This document shows, in pieces, positions 19,911 to 29,257 of a stretch of 64,000 bases of DNA. The translations under genes were made by a program, and so were the position numbers. This stretch comes from Paenibacillus protaetiae (GTDB lineage: Bacteria > Bacillota > Bacilli > Paenibacillales > Paenibacillaceae), in contig NZ_CP035492.1 in NCBI RefSeq assembly GCF_004135365.1, positions 868,001-932,000 of the forward strand. Direction: 5' to 3'. Below the pieces are notes generated by a model. That model saw nothing but the letters and a program-made list of their open reading frames with translations. It did not search any database and was not told where the DNA came from. How positions within the stretch are numbered: the stretch's first letter is position 1; every line of letters begins with the position of its first letter.

Positions 19911-19973
19911 TTGGCAAGTAACGCTGCAAATAGCGAACTAACTTGCAAGAGAAAGGCAGATGCAGATTCCGAC

Positions 19974-20753
19974 ATGAAAAAACGTTCGATGGTGGTCACT
20001 GCGGTGACGATTGCGTTGTTGCTCGGCCTGTTCACGTTGTACCATGCGGGCAGGAATTTGGCGAGTGAAACCTTCGGCAATACCACATTAACAATGGGAT
20101 CGTCCGGCAAGGATGTCTATGAGCTGCAAGGCAGGCTTAAGTACTTAGGTTATTATGACGGCAAAGTAGACGGCCAGTTTGGCGCTACTACTAAAAATGC
20201 AGTAACTTGGTTTCAATGGAAATTTGGCATGAAAGCCGACGGCGTTGTCGGGGCGAAAACGAAGCTGAAGCTTTGGGAAGCAACCAAAAAATGGCAGCCG
20301 ACTGCAGAAGAAACCGGCCAGCAGCCTTCTAGCGGTGGCGGCGCATCTGGCGGCAAAGAAGATAACGGCAGCCTGGCGAAATCCAACAATCTGGGCTTGT
20401 CAGCCAATGATTTGAAGCTGATGGCGAACGCCGTGTACGGCGAATCGCGCGGAGAGCCTTACGAAGGGCAGGTGGCGGTGGCCGCCGTTATTTTGAACCG
20501 GTTGAAATCGCCTAACTTCCCGAACACAATTTCCGGTGTTATATTTGAGCCGCTTGCTTTCACGGCTGTAGCCGACGGGCAAATTTGGCTCACGCCTAAC
20601 GAAACCGCCGCCAAGGCTGTGCAGGATGCGCTTAACGGCTGGGATCCGACCGGCGGATGCACCTATTATTTTAATCCGGAAACCGCTACGTCCAAATGGA
20701 TCTGGTCCAGGCCGCAAGTGAAAACAATCGGCAAACATATTTTCTGCATGTAG
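19974..20753 (+). CDS. sleB: Spore cortex-lytic enzyme SleB
   Basis: A 259-residue exported enzyme that cleaves cortex peptidoglycan (muramic-delta-lactam containing) during germination. It has an N-terminal signal/anchor (residues 6-25) and a peptidoglycan-binding domain (about 38-95, GSSGKDVYELQGRLKYLGYY). A Gly/Ser-rich linker follows, then the SleB hydrolase domain (about 145-259, MANAVYGESRGEPYEGQVAV with the catalytic Glu), ending in GKHIFCM. The ATG at 19974 follows a weak GAAAGGCAG; the frame extends upstream to 19911 but a sigma-G start would exclude that. It lacks the ypeB partner next to it. Confidence 0.9.
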   Translation: MKKRSMVVTAVTIALLLGLFTLYHAGRNLASETFGNTTLTMGSSGKDVYELQGRLKYLGYYDGKVDGQFGATTKNAVTWFQWKFGMKADGVVGAKTKLKLWEATKKWQPTAEETGQQPSSGGGASGGKEDNGSLAKSNNLGLSANDLKLMANAVYGESRGEPYEGQVAVAAVILNRLKSPNFPNTISGVIFEPLAFTAVADGQIWLTPNETAAKAVQDALNGWDPTGGCTYYFNPETATSKWIWSRPQVKTIGKHIFCM

Positions 20754-20798
20754 CCGTTTGAAGCCTGGGGATTTCTCATTATAGCAAGCCAAATCAAG

Positions 20799-20850
20799 CA
20801 AGAAGCAGCTGAAACTGCCTACCCCGCAGCATCGGTTGCTTCTTGTTTTT
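20799..20850 (+). terminator. Terminator after sleB
   Basis: CAAGAAGCA (20799-20807) pairs with TGCTTCTTG (20837-20845), followed by T5. The 29-nt loop can form a small inner stem (GCAG/CTGC). Confidence 0.75.
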
Positions 20851-20981
20851 GCAAAGTTTAGAATGGGGTATAGGATAAGCAGGTTTTGGAATAAATTTGA
20901 CATGAGACAACCGGCGAAAGCATGTCTAAATATGCGGCATGTCCGCATTATTTGCTGCTGCCGACGAAAGGAGCAATCGGC

Positions 20982-22256
20982 GTGACCTTATTCGAACGAG
21001 GACAGGTAGGAAGGATTCGGCTGCATGTGATGCCTACGAAACGGTTTAAAACGTATGCGATTTCCGTATACGCCGGCCGTCCATTAAAGGAAGCAACGAT
21101 TACGGAAACAGCGCTAATTCCTTTTGTGCTTCGCAGGGGCACGTCTTCAACGCCGGAAACTAAGCAATTCAGGGAACGGCTTGACGATATGTACGGCGCA
21201 GGGTTTGGTTTCGATGTATACAAGCGGGGAGACGCCCAGATCATCCAATTTCGGATGGACGTTATTAATGACCAGTTTGTTTCATCGGAGAGCTCGCTGC
21301 TCGCTTCTTCGATGGCTTTTTTAGGAGAAGTTATAACAAGCCCGGCTTTGGAGAACGGTGTTTTTTCCGGCAAATATGTTGATGCGGAAAAACAAACGCT
21401 CCGCAAACGGCTGGAGTCGATTGTCAACGATAAAATGCGGTATGCGGCTGAACGCTGCCTCGAAGAGATGTGCGCAGATGAACCTTATCGGCTGCATCCG
21501 TTAGGCAAGCTTGCAGACATTGATGCCATAACGCCAAGCTCGCTGTACAGCGCTTATAAGCAGTGGCTGGACGAAGCGGCGCTTGATTTGTATGTCGTTG
21601 GCGATACGACGCTGGACGAAGTGCAGCAGCTCGCTGCAAGCAGCTTCCATCTGAGCGGAGGAACGCCTTCCGGCTATACGATTCCGGATGTCCAGCATCC
21701 GGTGCAAGAAGTCAAAACCGTTGTAGACCGTCTTGATGTGGGCCAAGGGAAGCTGAATTTGGGACTGCGGACGTCTACCGGCTATAGCGATCCCGATTAT
21801 CCCGCCTTGCTGATGTATAACGGGATATTGGGCGGGTTTCCGCATTCCAAGCTGTTTATAAACGTGCGCGAGAAGGAAAGCTTAGCCTATTACGCCGCTA
21901 CAAGGCTGGATGGCCATAAAGGTCTTCTGACCATCCAATCCGGCATTGAAATTGCCAATTACGAAAAAGCGCTTGCCATTATAAAAGAACAATTGGAGAG
22001 CATGCGGCGCGGCCAATTGACCGAACTTGAAATCAATCAGACGAAAGCGATGATCGCTAATGCGCTGCGTGAACAGCAAGATTCGGCATACGAAATGACC
22101 GCCTATGATTTCAACAGTGTGCTGACAGACAGCAATCGTTCTGCTGAGCAGCTGCTGGACAGCATTATGGCAGTTACGCCAGACGATATTGTACGGGTTG
22201 CGAACCGGATCCAGCTGGATACGATCTACTTTTTACGCGACAGGAAGGAGGCCTGA
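20982..22256 (+). CDS. ymfF: M16-like protein YmfF (EF-P 5-aminopentanol modification)
   Basis: A 424-residue M16-fold protein without the zinc HxxEH motif, so it is probably the non-catalytic half of a peptidase pair with YmfH. In B. subtilis ymfF, ymfH and ymfI are linked to 5-aminopentanol modification of elongation factor P. The GTG at 20982, with AAAGGAG upstream, gives a start close to known YmfF; an in-frame ATG at 20922 lacks a ribosome site. It is followed 3 bp later by ymfH. Confidence 0.88.
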   Translation: MTLFERGQVGRIRLHVMPTKRFKTYAISVYAGRPLKEATITETALIPFVLRRGTSSTPETKQFRERLDDMYGAGFGFDVYKRGDAQIIQFRMDVINDQFVSSESSLLASSMAFLGEVITSPALENGVFSGKYVDAEKQTLRKRLESIVNDKMRYAAERCLEEMCADEPYRLHPLGKLADIDAITPSSLYSAYKQWLDEAALDLYVVGDTTLDEVQQLAASSFHLSGGTPSGYTIPDVQHPVQEVKTVVDRLDVGQGKLNLGLRTSTGYSDPDYPALLMYNGILGGFPHSKLFINVREKESLAYYAATRLDGHKGLLTIQSGIEIANYEKALAIIKEQLESMRRGQLTELEINQTKAMIANALREQQDSAYEMTAYDFNSVLTDSNRSAEQLLDSIMAVTPDDIVRVANRIQLDTIYFLRDRKEA

Positions 22257-22259
22257 ACC

Positions 22260-23546
22260 ATGGAGAAGCTGGAAATTAAAGCTGTACAGGAAACATTGTA
22301 CCGCGAGGTGCTTCCGAATGGCCTCGAGGTTATCGTGCTTCCGAAAGAAGGTTTTCAAAAAACATACGCCACCTTTTCAACCAAATACGGTTCGGTGGAT
22401 AACCGTTTCTCCGTAGGCGATGAACCTGCTGTCAGCGTTCCGGACGGCATCGCTCATTTCCTGGAGCACAAAATGTTTGAAGAGCCGACAGGCGATATTT
22501 TTGCCGTATTTGCTTCGCAAGGCGCCTCGGCTAATGCGTTTACAAGCTTTGACCGGACGGTGTATTTATTTTCCGCCACGGAGCAGATTAACGCCAATCT
22601 GGAGACGCTGATCAATTTTGTGCAAAATCCTTATTTTACAGATGAGAATGTGAATAAGGAAAAAGGAATCATCGCACAGGAAATTAATATGTACCGCGAT
22701 AATCCGGACTGGCGCGTTTATTTCGGGTTGTTCGATGCGATGTACCATAAACATCCGGTTCATATCGACATCGCCGGAACGGTCGAATCGATCTATCAGA
22801 TTGATAAAGAAACGCTTTACCGCTGCTACAGAACGTTTTACCATCCTTCCAATATGCTGCTGTTTGTAGTTGGCGGGGTTGATCCGGACAACGTGATGGA
22901 GCTGGTGCGCAGCAACCAGGCAAATAAAACGTTCGAGCCGCAAGGCGAAATTCACCGGTATTTTGACGAAGAACCGCCTTCTGTCAAAATTCCGCGCAAA
23001 GTAACGGAGCTTCCGGTATCGCTGCCTAAAATGATGTTTGGCTTCAAGGATGCTTCTGTCGGCTTATCCGGCCGTGCGCTCCTGGAACAAGAGGTTGTTA
23101 CAAAGCTGATGCTGGATGCGTTTATCGGGCCGAGCTCAGCCCTTTATCAGGAGCTGTACGAAAAGGATCTGATCTCCGATTCGTTCGGAAGCGAATTCAA
23201 TTCCAGCAGCGGCTACTCGTTTACGGTGTTTGGAGGAGACACGCCAAATCCGGATGAGCTTCTTGCCGAGTTCAAGAAGGCTGCGGAAAAAGCGGTAACG
23301 GAAGGTTTGAATCCGGAATCGTTTGAACGTTCAAAGCGGAAAAAAATCGGCGGTTATTTGCGTATGCTCAATTCCCCTGAATCCATTGCCAGCGAGTATA
23401 CGCGTTACCGGTTCCGGGACAGCGATTTATTTGATCTGCTCCCGCTTTACGAAAGCTGCACGCTGGAGCAGGCTAACGCCCGCCTAAGAGAGCACTTTAA
23501 GCCGGAGCAGCTGGCAATCTCCATCGTGGAGCAGCCAAGCAGCTAA
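22260..23546 (+). CDS. ymfH: M16 family peptidase YmfH
   Basis: A 428-residue M16 protein with an intact inverted zinc motif HFLEH at residues 66-70 and the ligand region KGIIAQEINMYRDNP. It is likely the catalytic partner of YmfF, as in heterodimeric M16B peptidases. The ATG at 22260 follows GGAGG within the end of ymfF. The next gene, ymfI, begins 1 bp after its stop, so the three genes form a tight unit. Confidence 0.9.
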   Translation: MEKLEIKAVQETLYREVLPNGLEVIVLPKEGFQKTYATFSTKYGSVDNRFSVGDEPAVSVPDGIAHFLEHKMFEEPTGDIFAVFASQGASANAFTSFDRTVYLFSATEQINANLETLINFVQNPYFTDENVNKEKGIIAQEINMYRDNPDWRVYFGLFDAMYHKHPVHIDIAGTVESIYQIDKETLYRCYRTFYHPSNMLLFVVGGVDPDNVMELVRSNQANKTFEPQGEIHRYFDEEPPSVKIPRKVTELPVSLPKMMFGFKDASVGLSGRALLEQEVVTKLMLDAFIGPSSALYQELYEKDLISDSFGSEFNSSSGYSFTVFGGDTPNPDELLAEFKKAAEKAVTEGLNPESFERSKRKKIGGYLRMLNSPESIASEYTRYRFRDSDLFDLLPLYESCTLEQANARLREHFKPEQLAISIVEQPSS

Positions 23547-23547
23547 T

Positions 23548-24294
23548 ATGGGCGCTTTGCAGGACATGACCGTGCTCATAACCGGGGGAAGCCGCGGCAT
23601 CGGCGCTTCGATTGCGAAGCGCTTTGCTGCGGAAGGCATGAACATCGTCATCCATTATTTGCATTCTCATGAGGCAGCCAATGAAACCGCCCGCACATGC
23701 CTAAGCCTCGGCGCTAATGTCATGACCATCTCGGCCGATTTGCGCAGCAAGGAGCAGCTGATCCGGATGAAGGATAAGCTGACGGATAAAGGAATGCTTC
23801 CGGACGTGCTTGTCAACAATGCCGGGATCGCCCCTTACGGACTGTTGTCCGATGTAAGCGAAGAAGAATGGGACGATGTAATGGCGGTGAATTTAAAAGG
23901 AATGTTTTTATGCTCTCAGCTGTTTATGCCGCATATGATTTCGCGCAAATACGGCCGGATCATTAATGTATCTTCCGTATGGGGAAACGCCGGAGCGGCA
24001 TGCGAGGTGTTATATTCCACCACGAAGGGCGGAATTAATGCTTTTACCAAAGCGCTTGCAAAGGAACTTGCCCCATCCGGCGTTACGGTAAATGCCGTTG
24101 CGCCGGGCGTCGTGGATACCGATATGATGGGCGGCTTTAACGAAGCGGAGCGGGAAGCGCTGGAGCAGGAAATTCCCGTTGGCCGGTTTGCGCAGCCTGA
24201 CGAAATCGCTTCGCTTGTTTATTTTTTAGCATTACCCGAGTCATCTTATATAACCGGCCAAATCATTAGTCCCAATGGGGGCTGGCATACATAA
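23548..24294 (+). CDS. ymfI: SDR oxidoreductase YmfI (EF-P modification)
   Basis: A 248-residue short-chain dehydrogenase. The nucleotide motif TGGSRGIG is at residues 12-19, NNAG at 90-93, and the catalytic Ser142 (or 143), Tyr156 and Lys160 are present. In B. subtilis YmfI is proposed to reduce the 5-aminopentanone group on EF-P Lys32 to 5-aminopentanol. A FabG-like role is possible on sequence alone, but the ymfF-ymfH-ymfI context favours EF-P. There is no efp gene in the window. Confidence 0.88.
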   Translation: MGALQDMTVLITGGSRGIGASIAKRFAAEGMNIVIHYLHSHEAANETARTCLSLGANVMTISADLRSKEQLIRMKDKLTDKGMLPDVLVNNAGIAPYGLLSDVSEEEWDDVMAVNLKGMFLCSQLFMPHMISRKYGRIINVSSVWGNAGAACEVLYSTTKGGINAFTKALAKELAPSGVTVNAVAPGVVDTDMMGGFNEAEREALEQEIPVGRFAQPDEIASLVYFLALPESSYITGQIISPNGGWHT

Positions 24295-24429
24295 TTGGTT
24301 AATGATGACGGGACAAGCTTCATTGAATAAGAAGGACGCCGGCGAAGTACAATAGAACTGTTGTCGATTCATTTCTCCGCATTGCAGCAAGCGCAATAAT
24401 GGACCTAAACATGATCAGGAGGCGAACAA

Positions 24430-24684
24430 ATGTCTACAACAGTTCTTACTCGTTTTTCTACTTGGAAGCATTTTTTAGCTGAACGTGTGGAGCAAGCGAA
24501 AAAAATGGGGATGAGTGAGGATACGATTTCAAACCTGGCGTTCGAAATCGGTTCTTTCTTGGATGAAAAAGTTGACCCGAAAAACGATGAAGAACGTCTC
24601 TTGAAGGAAATTTGGGATTGCGGCGACGAAGATGAACGCAAAGTCATTTCCCGACTGATGGTAAGGCTTGCACAAAAATCGTAG
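24430..24684 (+). CDS. ymfJ: DUF3243 protein YmfJ
   Basis: An 84-residue acidic, soluble protein. The central phrase GMSEDTISNLAFEIGSFLDE identifies the DUF3243 (YmfJ) family. The ATG follows CAGGAGGCG. Gene order (ymfI, ymfJ, ymfK) agrees with B. subtilis. Its function is unknown. Confidence 0.85.
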   Translation: MSTTVLTRFSTWKHFLAERVEQAKKMGMSEDTISNLAFEIGSFLDEKVDPKNDEERLLKEIWDCGDEDERKVISRLMVRLAQKS

Positions 24685-24725
24685 TCAGCTGCAGTTCATC
24701 TGCACGAAGCGCCGAAACATTTTCT

Positions 24726-24759
24726 GAAGAAAAGCCTCCTTCCCGGGAGGCTTTTCTTC
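24726..24759 (+). terminator. Terminator after ymfJ
   Basis: A perfect 14-bp inverted repeat (24726-24739 with 24746-24759) with a 6-nt loop; the U tract is only CTTTTC, so it may work in both directions with moderate strength. Confidence 0.75.
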
Positions 24760-24777
24760 CATCCATACGATAAACGG

Positions 24778-24806
24778 TTGCTAAAGTGTGACGAAATATG
24801 TACAAT
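24778..24806 (+). promoter_or_regulatory. Candidate sigma-A promoter for ymfK-rodZ
   Basis: TTGCTA at 24778-24783 and TACAAT at 24801-24806 with a 17-bp spacer; it follows the ymfJ terminator directly. Confidence 0.5.
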
Positions 24807-24875
24807 TTAAATTTATGAGATAGTATTTTTCATTTTATATTTTGATCCTTTTAATCAGTCTGAGGCGGTGGCGCA

Positions 24876-25643
24876 GTGGAGAAAAAACAATGGTATTTTG
24901 AATATAAAATACATAAAAACCGGCCAGGGTTGCTTGGCGACATTGCTTCTATGCTGGGGATGCTGGAAGTCAACATTATGACCATCAATGGCGTCGAGGA
25001 CAGAACCCGCGGTATGCTTTTGCAAACAAATGATGAAGAAAAAATCGAATTGCTTGGCAAAATGCTTCGTAAAGTGGACAATATTACGGTAAATAAGCTC
25101 CGTACGCCAACGATTGTGGACATTTTGGCTGTTCGCCACGGCCGTTATATTGAACGGGATTCCGATGACCGGAAGACGTTCCGTTTTACACGGGATGAGC
25201 TGGGCATTCTGGTCGATTTTCTGGGCGAAGTGTTTAAGCGGGACGGCAATCAGGTTATCGGATTAAGAGGGATGCCGCGCGTCGGGAAAACCGAATCCAT
25301 CATTGCGGGAAGCGTCTGCTCGAATAAACGCTGGGCGTTTGTGTCCTCTACGCTTCTTCGTCAAACCGTGCGAAGCCAGCTGTCCGAGGAAGAAATGAAC
25401 CCGAATAATATTTTTATTATTGACGGTATCGTCAGCACAATCCGTTCCAATGAAAAGCATTATCAGCTGCTGCAGGAGATCATGTCCATGCCTTCCACGA
25501 AAGTGATTGAGCATCCGGATATTTTCGTGAAAGAGTCTCATTTTGACTACAGCCATTTCGATATTATTATTGAGCTTCGCAATACGCCGGACGAAGAAAT
25601 TTCGTACGAATTGTTTACTACCAATTACACCGATGAATTTTAA
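24876..25643 (+). CDS. ymfK: DUF3388 protein YmfK
   Basis: A 255-residue protein of the YmfK/DUF3388 family. The N terminus (about 1-75, with NRPGLLGDIASMLG) resembles an ACT-type regulatory fold. The C-terminal half carries a P-loop-like GMPRVGKTE (about 131-139) and a Walker B-like NIFIIDGIV. An ATP-binding role is therefore possible but unproven. The start is GTG at 24876 after a GAGGCGG site. The next gene, rodZ-like, is 25 bp away. Confidence 0.8.
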   Translation: MEKKQWYFEYKIHKNRPGLLGDIASMLGMLEVNIMTINGVEDRTRGMLLQTNDEEKIELLGKMLRKVDNITVNKLRTPTIVDILAVRHGRYIERDSDDRKTFRFTRDELGILVDFLGEVFKRDGNQVIGLRGMPRVGKTESIIAGSVCSNKRWAFVSSTLLRQTVRSQLSEEEMNPNNIFIIDGIVSTIRSNEKHYQLLQEIMSMPSTKVIEHPDIFVKESHFDYSHFDIIIELRNTPDEEISYELFTTNYTDEF

Positions 25644-25668
25644 ACTTAGAACGTAGGAGGCTATACAA

Positions 25669-26580
25669 ATGTCTGATTTGGGAGCGCTGCTCCGGAAGGC
25701 GAGAGAAGAAAGCGGGCTGACGCTGGACGACATCCAAGAAATTACGAAAATCCGCAAAAGGTATTTGGAGGCTTTGGAGAGCGGCGATCATAGCGTATTG
25801 CCGGGAAGCTTCTATGTGCGGGCGTTTGTAAAAAACTACTCGGAGGCGGTGGGGCTTGATCCGGATGAAGTGCTCCGCCTTTACCAGCATGAAATACCTG
25901 CAGGCGTACCTGAGCAATCCGTTGAACCGATTGTGTCTAGGGCGTCACGCCGCGTACGGACGCGGTCCTCAGATCGGGGAGTCGGGAAAATTGGCTTTAA
26001 TATTGTCATGTGGTGTTTCCTCATCTTAATTGTTGCTGTCGTTTGGATTTTTATTATTAATCAAAAGGACGACCCAACCAAAGTGGCGGATAACACGAAC
26101 ATCACCGACAAAGCGTCGCCGCCGGCGGAAACCGCATCCGCGGATCCTGTGGCATCTTCGACGCCAACACCGACGCCAACGCCAACGCCGCCGCAAACGA
26201 CAGTTACCTTTACCGGAAAAGTCGGGAAAATCGACCATTATGATGTGGCTGGCACCAATGTGAAGGTGGAGCTTAAAGTATCGGGCGGCGTCAACTGGAC
26301 GGAAGTGGACTCGGGCGGACCTAAAGGAAAACGGCTGACATACAAAAACCTGGAAGACGGTACAGTGCTGGATTATGATCTGACCGAGCCGCTGTATATT
26401 AATATCGGCCGTGCGGATTTTGTGCAAATTACGGTTGACGGCGTCCTGATTGATGATGGCGACCAAAGCACAACAAAAAGGATTCAGCTTGATCCGGTAA
26501 CGGCAACCGATACGGGGACGCCATCGGATAATAATACGGCGTCGTCTCCACCGGCAGAATCGGCTGCTGCCGGCCAATAA
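25669..26580 (+). CDS. rodZ: RodZ-like HTH membrane protein (YmfM)
   Basis: A 303-residue bitopic membrane protein. It has a Cro/C1-type helix-turn-helix at residues 6-65, a basic stretch RRVRTRSSDRG, one membrane span at about 108-130, a Thr-Pro repeat linker (about 163-174), and an extracellular RodZ-type C-terminal domain. RodZ links MreB to the elongasome and helps set rod shape. AGGAGG precedes the ATG. The position after ymfK matches B. subtilis ymfM. Confidence 0.88.
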   Translation: MSDLGALLRKAREESGLTLDDIQEITKIRKRYLEALESGDHSVLPGSFYVRAFVKNYSEAVGLDPDEVLRLYQHEIPAGVPEQSVEPIVSRASRRVRTRSSDRGVGKIGFNIVMWCFLILIVAVVWIFIINQKDDPTKVADNTNITDKASPPAETASADPVASSTPTPTPTPTPPQTTVTFTGKVGKIDHYDVAGTNVKVELKVSGGVNWTEVDSGGPKGKRLTYKNLEDGTVLDYDLTEPLYINIGRADFVQITVDGVLIDDGDQSTTKRIQLDPVTATDTGTPSDNNTASSPPAESAAAGQ

Positions 26581-26610
26581 TTTGATTTTGAACGATGAGG
26601 TGAATGAATC

Positions 26611-27102
26611 ATGAGTTCGGAAAGTTCTTTTGACATTGTATCCAAAGTGGATATGCAGGAGCTGAACAATGCGATTCAGCAAGCGGAGCGTGAAATCGAA
26701 ACGCGGTTTGACCTGAAAGGCAGCAAAAGCTCCATCGAGCTGGAGAAAGAAGAGCTTGTTGTTTCTTCGGATGATGAATATAAGCTGAAAACCGTTATCG
26801 ACATTTTGCAGACGAAAATGATCAAGCGCGGCGTTCCGATTAAAAATATGGATTACGGCAAAATCGAGCCGGCTTCCGCACGTTCCGTTCGCCAGCGGAT
26901 TAAGCTCCGCCAAGGCGTCGATCAAGAAAACTCGAAAAAAATTAACACGCTGATCCGTGATTCGAAGCTGAAAGTGAAAAGCCAAATCCAAGGCGATCAA
27001 ATCAGGGTGACCGGCAAAAGCAGAGATGATTTGCAGGCGGTTATCGCCTTGCTGCGCGGAGCGGATTTGACCATCGAGCTTCAATTTGTCAATTATCGGT
27101 AG
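26611..27102 (+). CDS. yajQ: YajQ family nucleotide-binding protein
   Basis: A 163-residue protein with two ferredoxin-like halves and the family start [20 protein letters not shown], then [12 protein letters not shown]. YajQ-like proteins bind tRNA or nucleotides, and some homologues bind cyclic di-GMP; the ligand here is unknown. AGGTGAATG precedes the ATG. This gene is not present at the B. subtilis locus, so its placement between rodZ and pgsA is a lineage feature. Confidence 0.92.
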   Translation: MSSESSFDIVSKVDMQELNNAIQQAEREIETRFDLKGSKSSIELEKEELVVSSDDEYKLKTVIDILQTKMIKRGVPIKNMDYGKIEPASARSVRQRIKLRQGVDQENSKKINTLIRDSKLKVKSQIQGDQIRVTGKSRDDLQAVIALLRGADLTIELQFVNYR

Positions 27103-27124
27103 AAGAGCAGACGGATATCCGGGT

Positions 27125-27169
27125 AGCCCTGTTTCATACGCTGTCGCGGCGCATGAAACAGGGCTTTTT
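27125..27169 (+). terminator. Terminator after yajQ
   Basis: A perfect 13-bp stem AGCCCTGTTTCAT / ATGAAACAGGGCT and a T5 tract. Confidence 0.9.
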
Positions 27170-27185
27170 GCATAGACAGATGATT

Positions 27186-27215
27186 TTGACACTTGCAAAG
27201 CGGGTGTATTATACT
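27186..27215 (+). promoter_or_regulatory. Sigma-A promoter for pgsA
   Basis: A perfect TTGACA at 27186-27191 and TATACT at 27210-27215 with an 18-bp spacer, giving a leader of about 110 nt. Confidence 0.7.
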
Positions 27216-27334
27216 TATGTAGACAGTTTGACGGAATGATTTGGGGGTAGACAGATGGCAGAAAGTATGCTTGGCAGTGTTTGGCGGGAAATAATTGGGG
27301 ATTGTACACCAGTGTCGTTCGGGGAGGGAATTTA

Positions 27335-27910
27335 ATGAATCTGCCAAACAAAATTACGCTGGCGCGTATTTTTTTAGTCCCGATTATTATGGTGTTTTTG
27401 CTGGTAAAATGGGATATGGGGTCGCTTCACTTGGGTGACATTTCGATTACATATAACCAAATCATTGCCGTACTTATTTTTATTATTGCGGCGAGCACGG
27501 ACGGGCTGGACGGTTACATTGCCCGTAAAAACAAGCTTGTCACCAACCTTGGCAAGCTGCTTGATCCTCTTGCTGACAAGCTCCTCGTATCCGCTGTTTT
27601 GATCTCGCTTGTCGAGATGGACAAGCTGAGCGCGATCGTTGCGATTCTAATCGTCAGCCGCGAATTCGCTGTGACGGGGCTGCGCCAAATTGCACTGCTG
27701 GATGGTACGGTTGTAGCGGCCAGCAAGTGGGGGAAATGGAAAACAGCCATTCAAATTACGATGATTATTGTATTGCTGCTGAACAATTTTCCGTTTGAAT
27801 ACATCTCGTTCCCGTTTGATGTTGTCGTTACCTGGATTGCCGCATTGATTACGGTATACTCAGGCATTGATTATTTTATGAAAAACAAAACGTTACTGAC
27901 AGCGAAATAA
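27335..27910 (+). CDS. pgsA: CDP-diacylglycerol-glycerol-3-phosphate 3-phosphatidyltransferase
   Basis: A 191-residue integral membrane enzyme for the committed step of phosphatidylglycerol synthesis. The CDP-alcohol phosphotransferase signature is complete: DGLDGYIARKNKLVTNLG followed by LLDPLADK, with all four Asp. About five hydrophobic segments are seen. The ATG at 27335 follows GGGGAGGG; an upstream in-frame ATG at 27281 has no site. It heads the pgsA-cinA-recA series. Confidence 0.94.
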   Translation: MNLPNKITLARIFLVPIIMVFLLVKWDMGSLHLGDISITYNQIIAVLIFIIAASTDGLDGYIARKNKLVTNLGKLLDPLADKLLVSAVLISLVEMDKLSAIVAILIVSREFAVTGLRQIALLDGTVVAASKWGKWKTAIQITMIIVLLLNNFPFEYISFPFDVVVTWIAALITVYSGIDYFMKNKTLLTAK

Positions 27911-27929
27911 TAGAAGCGGAGGCGTCGTG

Positions 27930-29185
27930 ATGAAAGCAGAAATTATTGCGGTCGGAACAGAGCTGCTGCTCGGGCAAATCGTAAATACAAATGCCCAGTT
28001 CCTATCCCAGGAACTGGCATCTCTTGGCGTGGATGTTTATTTTCAAACCGTAGTCGGAGATAATGCGGCACGTTTGCGCCAAGCGATTGAAGTGGCGCGC
28101 AACCGCGCCGATCTGCTTGTATTCACCGGCGGTCTTGGGCCAACGCAGGATGACCTGACGAAAGATGTGCTGGCTGCGTATTTAAATCGCAACCTTCTTC
28201 TGCATGAGCCGTCCATGGCCAAAATCGAAGAATTGTTCAGTTCACGCGGCTCCCATATGGTTGAAAGCAACCGCCGCCAAGCGCTTATGATTGAAGGCGG
28301 CGAGCCGCTCGAGAATACGGCCGGGCTTGCTGTAGGCAATGGGCTTGAAGCGGACGGCACCTATTATATGCTGCTTCCAGGACCGCCGCGTGAAATGAAA
28401 CCGATGATGGAAGGCCCAGGGAAAAACTGGATTATGCAAATTACCGGCCAGTCAGACCCGCTTTATTCGCGCCAGCTGAAGTTTGCGGGCATTGGCGAAT
28501 CGAACTTGGAAGCGAAGCTGATCGATCTGATCGACGGGCAAGTTGATCCAACGATTGCTCCTTATGCGAAAGAAGGCGAAGTTGCAGTACGCGTCTCGAC
28601 CAAAGCGCCGACGCAAGCGGAAGCTAACCGCAAAATCGACGAAACCGTTGATAAAATTAAAGCAATTGTAGGCGAGTTTCTATACGCGCAAGAGGACATC
28701 CCGCTTGAAGAAACAGTCGTACGGCTGCTTCGCGCTTCGAGGCGCAAGCTGGCGAGCGCAGAAAGCTTAAGCGGCGGGCTGTTTGCAGAATCGATTACAA
28801 GCATCCCGGGCAGCAGCGGCGAGTTTTGCGGCGGAGTTGTTACGTATACCAATGAGATGAAGCATAAGCTGCTTGGCATTCCGATGGCTCAGCTGCAGGG
28901 TGAAGGCGCTCCGGGGCAATCAGCGAATCGACAGCGAAGCTGATGGCGGAGCGGGTGCGCGAGATTGCCGATGCGGACTTTGGCGTATCGCTGACGGGGG
29001 TCGCAGGGCCGGCGCCGTCCGAAGGCAAGCCGGTGGGACTTGTTTATTACGCGATTGCCGAACGCGGCAAAGAAACTGTTGTTTATACCGGACAGTTTGC
29101 CGGCAACCGTGAAATTATCCGGGTACGTTCAGTAAAAGCGGCTTTATACCGTTTGTGGCAAGCATTAACAGCGAATGTGGAATAA
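27930..29185 (+). pseudogene. cinA: cinA, competence/damage-inducible protein, frameshifted
   Basis: The first frame encodes residues 1-329 of CinA (IIAVGTELLLGQIVNTNA start, MoaB-like domain with FTGGLGPTQDDLTKD). It leaves frame at CCGGGG (28911-28916) and stops at 28943. The -1 shifted frame then continues the C-terminal nicotinamide-nucleotide amidohydrolase domain (ISESTAKLMAERVREIADADFGVSLTG) to 29185. One extra G at 28913-28916 would restore a protein of about 418 residues, the normal length. The ATG at 27930 fits the GCGGAGG site; a GTG at 27927 is adjacent. Either a sequencing error or a real one-base loss. Confidence 0.88.
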
Positions 29186-29212
29186 AATAGTCGAACTTTG
29201 ACGTTTGATGGC

Positions 29213-29241
29213 TTGTCAATCGTTAAGATTGGCGGTATAAT
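29213..29241 (+). promoter_or_regulatory. Strong sigma-A-like promoter between cinA and recA
   Basis: TTGTCA at 29213-29218 and a perfect TATAAT at 29236-29241 with a 17-bp spacer. Its start site, near 29248, lies only about 10 nt before a terminator-like hairpin. Confidence 0.6.
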
Positions 29242-29257
29242 ACATGCTAGACGGAAG

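Noticed and set aside
26155-26205. Short tandem repeat in the rodZ-like gene
   Set aside because: It is codon repetition for a Thr-Pro linker, not a CRISPR or mobile element.
26026-27351. A 441-codon minus-strand frame opposite the rodZ-like and yajQ genes
   Set aside because: Low-complexity Arg/Phe-rich product with no family resemblance, crossing a terminator; a shadow.
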